A stretch of DNA of 64,000 nt from Symsagittifera roscoffensis (Eukaryota > Xenacoelomorpha > Acoela > Convolutidae): assembly GCF_963678635.1 (NCBI RefSeq), contig NC_087062.1, positions 26,562,833 through 26,626,832 on the forward strand, in the 5' to 3' direction. This document shows positions 33,188-45,106 of the stretch, in pieces. Position numbers and translations under genes: made by a program. The notes under the pieces were generated by a model that saw only the letters and a program-made list of their open reading frames with translations, was not told the DNA's origin and made no database searches. Each line of letters starts with the position of its first letter. Position 1 is the first letter of the stretch.

Positions 33188-34391
33188 CCACATTAGGAGG
33201 ATGTTAACTTGGTCCATTTTTTCTTATAGGTATAGCCTTAAGATAGAGGAAGTTCTGAGGGAAGCAACCACCTCGTATGGTATCCGATTCTAAAATTTTG
33301 AAAACCCATAAAGCTTTTTGAAATTCAAACGTGAATTTTTTGCAGTTTTTAATGAATTGAGTTAGCATATGTGACAGAAATTCTCAAGACACGGAGATTC
33401 TAAATTAATTGTTATGTCAAGGCCTGAAAATTGAAAAAGAGTGATTTTGTTGATAAATAACAGCTAAAGACGTCTTCACATCAGACCTCCGAGATCTTCT
33501 ACCACTTAGATCCTTAGTTTTTGCAGATCTAATTGAGCCCTCCAATAAAGAGTTAACGCAAAGAGACTGCCACGCTACCCTTAAAGCCAATTCCGACTTT
33601 GAAGAATCTTTGTCGAATAGCAATTCGTGAAGCAAATCGACTTTCTGTTACAGGCAGGCGGTCTAAAGTGGAACTATGTTTGTCAGCTCGCAGCCAGGAG
33701 CTGAACGAGCTTGTTGAAGAAAGTATAACCAATGATGAAGATGCAAACGCGCCTCTTGATTCTCGAGGCCGTCTAGGATTTTCTAATAGTAATGGACTGC
33801 TCCTGTCGACAGGGTTCTTGATGAAGAAATTGTCAAGCAAGTACTTCGACCAATGGTCACGTGCATAAGTCTGAAGCACAAAGTAGAGGAAAAATTGAAG
33901 TTAACAGTGCAGTCCGAAGTATTGGCGAGTCAAGCTGTGGTAAATTTTTTAAACCGCCACAAAAGATGAAAAAAGATGATATTGATGAGAATAAAGCCTC
34001 CAGTAGCGGTGATGATAAGATTCAGCAAGGATGTCCGGGGCCCTAAACATATCCTGGCACTTCCACTCAGGAAACGAAAAGTGATCTAAAAGTGGGAAGC
34101 CCTGTAAATCTAGATAGTACCTCTGACCCGAAACTACAAACAGATTAATTTAGAGAAAATCAGTGTTCGTGAGTTAGCAGAATTAAGAAAAAAAGAGAAA
34201 CTGAGGTTTGCAGGTTATTCTCCGATCCTTGAGAGCTCAACTTTTAGTACCAGTGCCGCAAGATGTGCTCATTGCAAGACCGCGACGACCATCGTAGGTT
34301 GGGTTTTTAGGTTGAGGAGTTTGCTTTGCAAGCGTATCCAAATTTAAGCTTTTCCAAATTTTAATCGTTTTCCAAGTTTTGTTATGACCAA

Positions 34392-34514
34392 AGTAAGATC
34401 TACCTATTTGGCGCAGAGTCATCGTCCAGGGTTAGAACAGCAAAGGTCTGTGATGCAGGCCTTTGTCGTCCTAACCCTGGAAGATGACTCTGCGCGAAAT
34501 AGGTAGATCTTACT
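34392..34514. repeat. Hairpin with ~55-bp arms
   Basis: The left arm (34392-34446) contains agtaagatctacctattt and gcgcagagtcatcgtccagg. The right arm (34460-34514) is its near-perfect reverse complement, and the loop is about 13 bp. It is followed by short direct repeats of aagtacagttctaaccct (about 34520-34620). Confidence 0.85.
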
Positions 34515-34959
34515 TAATCCTGGAGAAGTACAGGGTTAAGTAAGATAGAAAAGTACAGTTCTAACCCTAGAAAAATACAGTTCAAACCCTGGATAAGTGC
34601 AGGACTAGGACCTGTACTTTTTCATTCTAGAAAATTTTTGCTCTGGAAAGGTGTTTTTTTTTTAGATTATTTCGATAGTTTAGTTGCCACCGCTTGAGTT
34701 TTTCCTCAAATTTCAAGTATTCCCTTACACTTGCGACAGCTCACCTAATTCGCAAACATTGGTGCCGTTTTTGGGGCACCTTTACAGTTTTTTCATAGCA
34801 TGTGCTTTGACATTCGAATAGTAATAAGTTAGCACAGTTCATGTTATTTTAATTCATCAAATGAACCGAAAAAATTCATTTGTTTCAAACAACATAACAA
34901 TCATGAAAACTCGATTTCAGCTATTTTCTAACTCAATATATTTCGCAATTTTTTGAAAT

Positions 34960-35370
34960 GCTTCGTTTATACTTAATGTGGATTTATGCTTTGCGATTTG
35001 TTACATGCTAAGTTAGTGTGGATGCGTTCAGTTTGTTATTTTATATTTTGGTTTATTACTTTATTTATGGTTTATTGAGTCTATTTGTATTTTGTGCGAA
35101 ATTGAGTCTATTGCATTGGCAATTTATTAGCATATGTAGATCCTTATTCATGACTAGTTTTTGTCGGTTGTTTAGCTTGCGTGGCTGAGTGAATAGTGCG
35201 CGAGACTCAAAATCTCTTGATTGCAGTAGGTCGCAGATTCGAATCCTACACCTAGCCAAGTTTTTGCTAATTCGAGGCTTATTTCTGCTTTTTCTTATTT
35301 CACTTGATAGAGCTGGCTTTTGGTCGTGTTCTCACAAGTGTTTGCGAAGCGCAGCTTCGCCTCTGTAAAA
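34960..35370 (+). repeat. ~400-bp dispersed repeat, copy 2, with tRNA-Leu-like core
   Basis: It is the second copy of the 30590-31000 repeat. The core at 35175-35258 resembles tRNA-Leu(CAA): D-arm tggctgagtg, anticodon loop ctcaaaa on a 4-bp stem, T-arm gattcgaatc and a terminal cca. The acceptor stem has several mismatches, so it is a tRNA-derived repeat or tRNA pseudogene and not a functional tRNA. Confidence 0.6.
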
Positions 35371-35589
35371 AAATTTCTTTTCACTGGTGAGAGCAAGTGT
35401 ATTTGATATCAGAAAATAGACTTTTCCCACTAACAAATTTTTGTACAAATCAGTAAGAAATTGGTGATCTTGATTTATTATTACGCTTGCGAGAGCAAGT
35501 GTCTTGTAATCGGGCCTTTAAAACTTTTACCCCAAAGCAACTAAACTTGAACTTGCTTTTTTGTCGAACCTTAATAACTTTCAGTTTCC

Positions 35590-35800
35590 GTCCCAGATGG
35601 CCTTGAGGTAACGCAGTTGCCCTTGCGCCTAATATCTGGGGTTTGAGCTTTCAGTATGTATGCAATTGAAATATTTTTCCGGTAAAATTGATTTATCGGA
35701 CTTTTGTTTGTCTGCTCAAGTTTTGTCGGCTTAGTTGTCACGTCATCGATTTTATTTCGCTGTAAGCAATTTTCATTGTAGTTGCTTAAAACTTTTAAAA
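35590..35800 (+). repeat. SINE-like repeat, same family as 29440
   Basis: The head ggccttgaggtaacgcagtt is followed by the tail tttgtctgctcaagttttgt, cggcttagttgtcac, aagcaattttcattgtagtt. Confidence 0.65.
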
Positions 35801-35999
35801 AAATAATTACAGAACTTGAATTTCTCAACTCTCTGGTGGGCTCTCAGGGTGCACTATGGCGTTGCATGTTTCTCCTCGAGATATGAATGCTCAAATCTCT
35901 TCTTTTCTATTCGACACATGGCGTTTTTTATGATTTTTTTGCTCGGGATTAGCAAGCGTTATTAAACCGGACTTTTTTCGGGTAAATGCTTGTTTAACA

Positions 36000-36235
36000 G
36001 AATCACTTGTATCCTGGCTCATAAGGAGTATAAGGAGTTAAAACTTCTATGCGTTCCTGGTCAAATAAGCTTGGAGCTAACGAATATGCCTGGGACGGCA
36101 AAGGTCCTGAGTTCGATTCTGACCATGACCTGTTTTTTATTTAAACGGGAATTGTTCTGTTTCAAATAAAATTGTCGGCCAATTATTTGTCTTGGTATCT
36201 GTTGTCGGGCTTAGTTGTTACCTTTTGAAATCTTT
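36000..36235 (+). repeat. SINE-like repeat, same family as 29440
   Basis: The head agctaacgaatatgcctggg and gagttcgattctgacca (B-box-like) are followed by tatttgtcttgg and gtcgggcttagttgttacc. It aligns with 29440-29790 over the head and linker. Confidence 0.65.
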
Positions 36236-36679
36236 TTTTAGCTGCGTGTATTTTTCTTTAACTTTGCTTTTTTTGTTTGGTTTACTTGCACAAGTTGTAA
36301 TTTTACTTACCTTGACTTCGTATTTCCTTTTGTTTTTTTTTATTTCGCCTAAAAAATTTCCTCGGCCCAAATTATTTTGGCCTATTATTTATCGGCTTAA
36401 TGACTTCTCTTTTGGTCGTTTCGAAGGAAACATTCCCATCCGCTTTTTTCAAGTTGGTTGTATGTTTACCAATTGGTTTGTTGAATTTTTTTCGTTATGG
36501 AAAATTATTTCCAAAATTATTGGAAAACTTTTAGTTTTTCTCAATTTTTTACTGCTTTCAAAAAACGTGTATCAATTGAAAGAACGCCTTTTCCCTATTG
36601 TGCCTGCATACTTCCCTAGAGTCTCTTTTTACTTGACCCCTCTGTCTACAGCCTTCGAAAAAGTATGTGGGAGAATATT

Positions 36680-37450
36680 ACCCATATTTTTTACAAATAA
36701 ATTTATGGCCCTCGCAATAGTCAAATTTTTGATTTTTAACCGTTTTGTGAATCTTTTTGGCTTTTCTCGAAAAAAAGCCTCTAAAATCTGATATTGTGAG
36801 TTAAATGGAGATAACAGGTAGTAGGAAGCTCTCTTGCATTAGGGGCCTTCACAAAATTTTTTACACAAAAAAGTAAATAGTCAAATTTTCGATTTTTTGA
36901 CCGTTAAATTTTTTGAATTTTATCGATAACTGCCGTGCCATTGAGATTTTGGGTTCACTTCAAAGAGCGGGTTGTGGGAAGCTCAATTTTTTTGCGACTA
37001 CGTTCAGTTTTCTCTGACACCAAAAATTATGGCACTCGGAAAAGACAAAATTTTGATTTCTTGACTGTTTTTTTTTGTAAGTTTTGGGACTACCCTCCCA
37101 AATCTAAGAATTTGGGTTCAATCGAAAAACAGGTTGCCTTAAGCAGCTATGCCTTTTTTCTCACAAAAAGCTATGATTTTCGGAAATGTCAAATTTTTCA
37201 TTTGACCGTTTTTGGACTTTTCTCGCTAACTATCCTGCCAAGACTGATATCATTGGTTTAATCGTAGCAACAAGTTGTTGAAAGTCTACTTTTTTTTGTT
37301 TATGCCATGCCCAGTTTGTTTGAAAAAAGTTATGGCCTTCAAATAAGTCAAAGTTTTGAAGTTTTTGGAAACTTTTTGACTTTACGCGAAAACTTACCGG
37401 GCCAATTCTCAGATTGTTCAATCAAGAAACCCAGCTTTAGCTCTGCTTAA
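36680..37450 (+). repeat. Degenerate ~160-bp tandem repeats
   Basis: The motif gtcaaatttttgatttttt followed by gaccgtttt recurs near 36720, 36878, 37045, 37188 and 37347. Each is followed by a ttttctcg..aact block and a gggttcaatcgaa block. The spacing of 143-167 bp suggests a worn satellite or tandem array. The long open frame at 36192-36791 is low-complexity and not judged to be a gene. Confidence 0.65.
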
Positions 37451-38754
37451 GTGGCCACAACTTTTTTTGCAGAAAATAAATTCTGGACTTTGAGCGTTTT
37501 TTAAAGAAACTTACGGTGCAAATAATGCAACAAAAGTGATGGCCTTTTTTGTTTCAAAATCAGATTTCCCAGTGAAATAAAAAATCACACTATTGGGCAA
37601 ATTCTATCGACTTTTTTTTTCCAAAAATTTTCAGTCGTAAAAGAATTTTGAGGTACGATCTGTTGGTGTGATGTTCATTCCTCGTAGCTCTTGTCCTTTT
37701 TTTTCACGATTATTCAGTGGCGACTAACGAAAGATCCCTCAGTTTGCTAGCAGTGTTTCAGTCATTTTTTTTTCTATGAATCAAATCATAGCTAACAGTG
37801 GTAAGTCAGCCTAACCATTAGAAGTTAGTATTCATATTTTCCGGTCAATTTTAATCGCGTTTTTTCGGCACGCACTACCCTCTCAAATTTAGTATGTTTT
37901 GGCTGGCGCCGAGGGCTCCTTCCGAAAAAATATAGGGTTAGTCAGCCAAAAACATTAGTCAGCCATAAAGAAAGCGACTTTTTTCAGCGAGTTTTCTCTG
38001 GGTTATTTTGCTTTTCAAATACTGTTGCGGTCTTCAGCTTGATTAAATTTAATTTACTTCTGCGAAAAATGTTATCAATTGCTTTTATCTTAGATGATGG
38101 GAATCGGTGATAGTCAAGTAGAAGAAGCGCCGATACAAACGACTCCGGTTCTAACAATGAAGGCTGCCATCATCCTTCTGTGTTCTGGGTACGAGACAGA
38201 ATAAGGTCTCTGGACCTGCATCAGTTTCTAAATGACTATTTGCGATCCAAAAATTCTTACGATTCAAGAATTTTCGATACGATTCAAGAAAGTTACGCAG
38301 CATATTTAATATAACCATCTTCAAAACTATGAACTTGTCACTAGTAAATGTTGAAATTTAATCTCCTTGATATGTTCCTAAAAGTCTATCTCTGGGGAGA
38401 TAAAGTCTCAATTTTAGTTACGGTGTTTTAACTAGCGTAGATTGCTCAGATTTAATGCATATCTAGATCATATTTTAAACATTCTGCTCTGATGTAGATT
38501 ACTGTTTAGAAGTAATTTTATTTCGGATTTCAATGTTTTGAAGCGCCATTACTAATTTTGGCTCTTTTCCAGTCCTTCTCAGGCAAACTGGGACCGAGCT
38601 CTAGTTTCAACCATGTTTCAGAAGCATTAAGTCTCAAAAGATAAGCAGAGATTGAAGGTGGTTTGTGGTAAGACAGCTAGCGAGCGTAAAATATTTTTGC
38701 TGCATAGTATTGACAATTTTTAAACTGTGTACTTTTCGTTTTTTTGGTGGCTAG
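37451..38754. other. Non-coding region
   Basis: No gene or clear repeat is recognised. The sequence is T-rich and continues the style of the satellite for the first ~500 bases. Confidence 0.4.
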
Positions 38755-38759
38755 TGTGT

Positions 38760-38842
38760 GCCTAGTTCAAGAACAAGCTGTAGTTTTGCGAGGTAGGACT
38801 AGTAACCTCCAGGTCGGTGGTTCGATTCCAGAAGTAGGCAAC
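38760..38842 (+). repeat. tRNA-Thr-like sequence (pseudogene or SINE head)
   Basis: The 3' half ctagtaacctccaggtcggt followed by ggttcgattcc and a terminal taggca resembles the anticodon and T arms of tRNA-Thr(AGT). The anticodon stem has a 3-base misfit and the D arm is poor, so a working tRNA gene is unlikely. Confidence 0.45.
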
Positions 38843-39273
38843 TTTTTCTTTTAACCTATTTTTACCGTTTCTTCCTCTTTTTCACCCCTTCCACCAAATA
38901 TGAAAAACTAAGTAAGCTTTGCCATAGTGCTAACAGCAAATTTGAAACGTCGGCAGGGGGACAAAAAACTTAATTTTTTTTTGCCTTTTGAGCTATTGTG
39001 ACGCGCAAAAATGTTCCAAAATCGTTTTTGCAAAACTAGTAGTTTTTGAAGATGTTATTTTTTCCAGACGTATTTCTGCATTTTGTGACACCGTTTTTTA
39101 AATTTTTTAATAGACGATAAACGTAGTTCAGACTCTTATATAGGTCGAGATATTTCTTTCATTAAAGATCTTAAAAGGCTCTTCTGACAAAAGAGTACAC
39201 ATTAATACCCTCTTGCTAGAAGGTAGGCGACATGCTCATCAATTATGAAAGCTGAAAAGGCGGGCAGAAACTA

Positions 39274-40006
39274 CAGGGTCTTTCAGTTAGAATGGTTTTT
39301 TTTTTGAAACGTCTGTAACTTTTAAATGGAACATTGGATTTAACTGATTCTTTTTACATTTATTATATAACAGATTAAGATTTTTGAACACGTACATAAG
39401 AGTTTTAATAATTTTGAACACGTGGGAAAATTTACAGCGGGAAAATCACACGTCTAACAAAACATGTTCACACAGGCTGAGTAAGCATTTGCAGTTAGCC
39501 TTTTCTACCGTGTTTGAATGTTCACTATGCCTTTTACTGTTGAGCAAAAAAAAAACACATTATTTGCAAGACTTGACAATCCAACCTTAGTACGCCGGCA
39601 ATATATCCAGGACTGCGATTATAAGCAGGAGGAGTGCGATTCCTTGGCCACCCCAAAGCCCGGACTTGAATCCTTTGGATTTTTGGCTATGGGGTCATTT
39701 GGGTAAAATGATATTTGATGCCAACCCGTAATCTTACAGTTCCAAATCTTATGCAAACTGTGGAGAACGCTTGTGGAACAATAACTCCGGAGCAGGGAGT
39801 GAAAGCAGCAACAAATTTTGAGCAGCGGTTACATCTTTGTATTCAGGAAAATGGCGGACATTTCCAGCAGTTATTATAACTTTTATGTACGTGTTCAAAA
39901 ATCTTAATCTGTTACATAATAAATGTAAAAAAGAATCAGTTAAATCCAATGTTCCATTTAAAAGTTATAGACGTTTCAAAAAAACCATTCTAACTGAAAG
40001 ACCCTG
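39274..40006 (+). mobile_element. Mariner-like element with ~130-bp inverted repeats
   Basis: It starts CAGGGTCTTTCAGTTAGAAT, ends with the reverse complement and is flanked by TA on both sides. The arms (about 39274-39400 and 39880-40006) are near-perfect over more than 100 bp. The centre carries only the end of a transposase, so this is an internally deleted copy. Confidence 0.8.
39640..39870 (+). pseudogene. Mariner transposase fragment
   Basis: The plus strand reads WPPQSPDLNPLDFWLWG near 39644-39694, the block around the third catalytic Asp of Tc1/mariner transposases. The remainder is out of frame with stops. Everything upstream of this block is deleted. Confidence 0.75.
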
Positions 40007-43000
40007 TATTTCTAATTTCCAAAATAGAAATTAAATTTAAAGATTTACCAGCGGATTAAAAAAATTTTTGCTAGTAATCCCGTTTTCTCAAAATTATCAT
40101 TAGACTTTATCACAAAAAGGCAAATTCTAAATTGATTATGTAATTCGAAGAGCTATTCCGTTTATTTACGTTCGTGGACTCTTTTTTAGCTATATGTTGG
40201 CTATGTTTTTTAGCAGCTTCGTCTCTTTGTATAATTCACTAAAATGCGATGGATCGCTAATATGCAATCTGGTTGCTTCTTTTTGACAGGGAAGATAAAC
40301 AAAAAGTTTTGCGAATTAATTGATAAATTATGAAAAAAAGCTAGATAGAACGCAATTCACATTTCCGCAATTTTGAGGCATATGAAGAAAAGGGCTTTAA
40401 ACGAAAAAAAAAATTATTACTCATGTTCCAAAATTAGCTTGTTTTAGCACTGAGAAATTTATCCATTGGATATTTTCGTTTTCCATAACATATAAATTTT
40501 AATAACTGAAAACAAAAACTGTCATAATTAAATATCAAATTTTGAATAAAAAGTACCCAAAAATTTGAAAAAGTTCTCTTTTTGGACAAAAAAGGTAAAT
40601 GTTTTTACAAAGCGATCTTTGAAGACTGAAACGAACAGAACCAAATTTTTATCATTAAGTATCATTAAAAACTAGAAATTGACTTTTTCTACCCCATTAA
40701 CAGTTAGGTAGCCTTGTGTAATTGCCGATAATCAAATCATGCATTAAGAATCATATTACTGCATATTTATGAATAAGAATTTTTTTCTATTCTTATAATA
40801 TGGTTTCAGATTTTAAACTAGTTTTTGAAGATCTGAATTCTACTTGAAAAGGCAAAAAAAATCGAAGTTGTAAAATACTCCGGTAAAGCAAAATTTGTCA
40901 AATTTTAGTTAGTCTGCTCAATTTTTGTCGGTTTAGTTGTCAAATCACGGATTTTGCTGGTTGGTTCTGTAAGCATTTTTTTCGATAGTTGCGAGCGCAA
41001 GGGTTTTTCAGGCTTGAATTTTTTTTTTCAAATTAGTTTTTGCCTAATGGTGTCTGCTCGTAGATTGTCGGATTAGTTGCCCTATCACGGACTTTTATTG
41101 TGCTGGAAACAAATTTCGTTGAAGTTGCGAGCGCTTTTAATCGTAATTTCAGGAGGCTCTTGAAACTTTTTTGCTCAGTTTTTGTCTGTTCAAAGATAAT
41201 CGGCATTGTTTCCTCTTCTTAAATTTTGCTCAGTTGCTAGTTTAAAATTAAAATGTCTGGCTTGTTTGCCTAGAATAGCTAAAAATTTTTATCAAAAGGT
41301 CTTGATTTTTTCTGAACCTGAACTTAATTTCTGAAAAAGCAGCAGTGTCATTAAGAAGTAGTGACCAGGTGATTTTGAGTTTTAAACTTTTAAAATAATT
41401 ACAAAAAAAACTTCGAACTGCAGTCAGGATGGACGGTTGATGAGTAAGTAGCACAGAGTATTCGACTCTATTAATTAAGTTTGAACTGTTTTTAATTAAA
41501 AGCTAAAATAGAAAAAGTGAGATTTTCTAAATTTTGTTGTTTTCAGTAGGAGGGGATCAATTATATAATGCTCTGCTAAAATCAGTTGATTAAAGCTAAG
41601 TACAAAATCAGGTGCATTCGAAAAAAATAGAGCTTTCATTCTCACGCTGAAATGTCTACAACTCTTTTATTTTCTGACGACGTTAAAATTAGTTGCAAAA
41701 ACTAAAACTTCAGACCCAAATTTCTTGACACTTGCTCCGTATCAGTTTTTTGAAGTATTTAAGTCCGTGAGAAAATCCACCCTACGTCATAGTTCCTCTC
41801 CACTTCGGTAAAAGGTCGCGAACAACACGGAAAATTGTTAGCCCTCGCAATTGTAGTAAAAAAAAAAACATACTTCGCGCCAGAACTGTTACTTGTCAAT
41901 CGGTTTCTGGATGGTTCCCTATTCACCAAGCATTTTGGGGTCAGTCGCCATTTTATGCGACAAAAAAGTAACAACAATGACTAAATTCTGTACGTCAGTT
42001 CATTTTTCGACCTAAAAGAAACTATCTTACTATTTTTCATTCAGCTAACCAGTCTTGCCTAATGTAATTCAGGTTTATTTTTTACGCATGTGTAAGGTTT
42101 ATTTTTCAAAGCTTGCTGAACAAAATTATTTAACTTGATAGATTAACTGAAACTTTTGTGACCAGAAAGTTTTGTTTTGTCATGTCGTTGTGCACCCTTA
42201 TTTGCTACATCACAATTTTCATTTTTGCTACAAACTGTTACTTTTTCCGGTAATTTGTTTTAATAACTAGTCCTGCGTTTGTATGCTTTTTTTCGCTTAA
42301 ACCCTTCATTTGGTCTAAATTGTCTTACTCTATCTTTTATTAGCTTAGTAGCGTAACTTTGCGTCGTTCAAAAGGAAACGTAGTTGTATCGATACATGAT
42401 TCTCAAAACTTATTTTATGCTCGCGATTATTTTCTGCTCAAATTCAACTTGAATTGCGACAAATTGTAGAACTTAGGTAACTGCGTTGTTTTTCCAAAAA
42501 ATTTTCTTTTTTTTTTGAATTAGTAGCTTTCTTTTGTTCCTTTGTATGCCAGCCTAAAATGCTTCCTTTGGGTGGTATTGCAAGTAATCCAAAGCCACGC
42601 GTAAAGTTAGTCAAGAAATTTTAGCCGCTTTCTTACACCGGACCAAATTTGTTCAGCTAACATATTCAATCTTATATCTTGATTACTTTCAGAAGAAACC
42701 GCAAAAACGTTAAACAAAAATTCGTTTACCTGCTTTTTGAAATCAAAAAGTTACAACTTCTATGTTCTGTGATTTTAGAACCGTAATCTAATTTCCTGCA
42801 AAAGTTATGTGTTTTTTTGTTAAGTAATTGAATTGAAAAAGATTCGTAAGCTAGTAAAAAACTTTTTATTCCTTTGTACTCAAATGAACTTTTATTTCGA
42901 ACATTTAAAAATGGGGAAAAACTTTGCATTCGGGTGTGTTTTAGTTTATTCTTTTCCACGCAAAATCAGGTAGCACAAATAATCATTGGACTGGATCGAG

Positions 43001-43766
43001 TGATATATCAAATTGAAGCCCTTTCAGTCGTGATTCGAACGACATTAACAAATTTTGAATTTTTTCGCAGTGTCGAGAAAAACTGGTTTGAAGTTTTTGG
43101 TTTTTGGTCTAATTTTGAGCTAATAAGGTGACCGTTTAAGCTTACAATAGCTTATTTAAGCTTAATTTCAGCCCTGAAAACTTATTTTTATTCTGGTGAA
43201 GGTAGTGTTTGGAGTTTTAAGCGCATTTTTGAGTACCAAAAACTTTAAAATTCAAAAACTTAAAAATTTTCCGTTTGACCTATTTTACTATGACTCTCAA
43301 ATATGCCTAAATTCTATTTTTTCGTTCAGATTTTTTATCACAACATGCAGAAAAAAAACGACACCAAATTTGTAGAAAAAAAAGACACCTTCTTTTTGTA
43401 TGGGATAATCATTTTTCTTAACAGTCTGCAAACACTTTTACATCAGGAACTGATTGAATGTTCTACTTAAGTCTGGAAGTTTTCGTGTTGGTAATTTCCT
43501 TCATACACTGAAAATTCAAATATAAAGAGGGGTTTTAATCCATTTAACTATTCATCAGTTATATTTAAGTAAGCTGTTGAGCTTTTGGAAGGGTTTTGTT
43601 GAAATCGAGGGTTGAAGGTTGTTTCAACATTTTTTACATGAACCGTAAATAGTTTTGCAAGAGTTTCATACTCATTTCAGACATGATGGCACTTTGTCAC
43701 CAGCGGGAAGTTATCACAGGTGACGTTTTTTAGCACTTATTAGAAGGGATTGTTGGCACCATGCAA
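40007..43766. other. Non-coding region with two SINE-like tails
   Basis: Two copies of the family seen at 29440 are present near 40905-41015 (gtctgctcaatttttgtcgg) and 41040-41140 (gtctgctcgtagattgtcgg). Both end in agttgcgagcgc. No coding region is recognised in the rest. Confidence 0.5.
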
Positions 43767-44268
43767 CAATTTGTAGCAGTCGGCAACTATAGCGGTAACC
43801 CTTTTGATCACTTGAAAAAAATGACAGGATAGCTTAAGTACGAAAAAAAAATCAAAATTGAAAGAAAAGCCTTCAAGCTGCTTTAGAATGGTATTGTTGA
43901 TACAATAAGGATTTCCTGGTTTTTTTAACAATCAGCATTGGTTTTTCTCGTAACTTGCCAATTCAGCGGCGCTTACTGCGGCACTAATTTGTGCGAAATT
44001 AGAAAGTCGGCAGCTAGTAGCAGTCGGCAACAATTTGTAGCAGTCGGCAACTAGTAGCGGTAACCCTTTTGATCAGTTCAAAAAATGACAGGATAATTTA
44101 AGTATGAAAAAAAAATCAAAATTGAATGAAAAGCCTTCAAGCTGCTTTAGAATGGTATTGTTGATACAATAAGGATTTCCAGGTTTTTATACCAATCTGG
44201 AATGGTTTTTCTCGTATTAAGTCACTTCAGTGGCGCTTACTGCGGGCGGCACTAATTTGGGCAAAATT
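43767..44268 (+). repeat. 264-bp tandem duplication
   Basis: Copy 1 (about 43767-44000) and copy 2 (44031-44268) both begin caatttgtagcagtcggcaa, share caagctgctttagaatggta and end gcggcactaatttg. Divergence is low, so the duplication is fairly recent. Confidence 0.85.
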
Positions 44269-45106
44269 ATTGTACAAAAAGTTTTTTTTGAGGAACTACT
44301 GTATGAAATTATTTGTCTCCTTGGCCTAATTGTTTGTCTTCTGTCCCAATTTTGTTTTTATTTTGGAGTTTTTTACAGCGTTTTAATAGTTTTTTTATAG
44401 AGTTCTAATCTACTGAAATGCATTCCGATTCTATATGTACGCATACAAATAATTGGCGTGAATTCCGTATTCATTAGTTGATTTGTAATTAAATATTCAG
44501 TTTGAATAATGTTTTAACGATTTTACGTTGCTTACAAATTTTAAGGGTGTAAATTTTTATACTTTAAATTTTAATTTTTAAACTGATGATTTTATTGATT
44601 AAATAATTTTGTCAAATTTTATTCAAAAATATGAGTAATTAATCTGACTTCGTAACTAATTTTAATTTTATACTGTTGCTATACTAATGCAACGACTATT
44701 GTGTATAGTAGTAAAAGTGTTTCTTCTTCTTCTTCATTTGTCCAAGTATTCGAGTTTTATGAAAATTCGCTGAAATTTTCATTGATTTTAATGATAGGCG
44801 ATATCCGTACATTTTTTTGCATTGTCATTAAATAATCTGAATTTCATGTGCATGCATTTTTAACGTGGATCCGACCATATTTTTGGTTCAGTTAATGTCA
44901 AAACAAAATTAATTTGGTCTCTTAATTTACTGCTTAAGTGAATAGAAAACTACATCAGTCTTAGGGATCGTTTATTTCTGCTTATTTGAACACATTAATT
45001 TGTTTTTGACCTTGCTCTTTCAAACAACTTTTGTAGCATGCAAACCTTGGCTCAGAGCAAATCAAAAGTCCATGTATTCATGTTTCTGTTGGGGGCTCGT
45101 TCCTTT
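44269..45106. other. Non-coding region
   Basis: AT-rich sequence with no recognised gene or repeat. Confidence 0.4.

Larger units (their letters stand above)
31170..34160 (+). pseudogene. PCMTD-like: PCMTD-like gene (protein-isoaspartate methyltransferase domain), decayed
   Basis: The order of exons follows vertebrate PCMTD1/2. Exon 1 (31170-31562) starts MESAVSTGLNNNDLV and contains EQVFSAVDRGHF and AYKDLAWREGNFNLSAPC. A TAG (31507-31509) follows where tyrosine is expected. Exon 2 starts at 32610 and supplies the SAM-binding loop GSGTGYL across the junction, followed by several stops. Exon 3 (from 33035) reads YDRIYCGAAVPSEHIQFMKL. A later block (about 33585-33870) reads PTLKNLCRIAIREANRL. 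In exon 1 an imperfect direct duplication (31258-31319 and 31378-31443) breaks the frame. Retained introns show a decayed gene copy, not a processed one. The borders after 33300 are uncertain. Confidence 0.75.

Noticed and set aside
35175-35258. Functional tRNA-Leu gene
   Set aside because: The acceptor stem has several mismatches and the sequence lies inside a dispersed repeat.
36192-36791. A 199-codon plus-strand open frame
   Set aside because: The residues are almost all Phe, Leu and Val from T-rich sequence, it overlaps a SINE tail and a tandem repeat, and no domain is visible.
38760-38842. Functional tRNA-Thr gene
   Set aside because: The anticodon arm does not fold with a 7-base loop and the D arm is poor.
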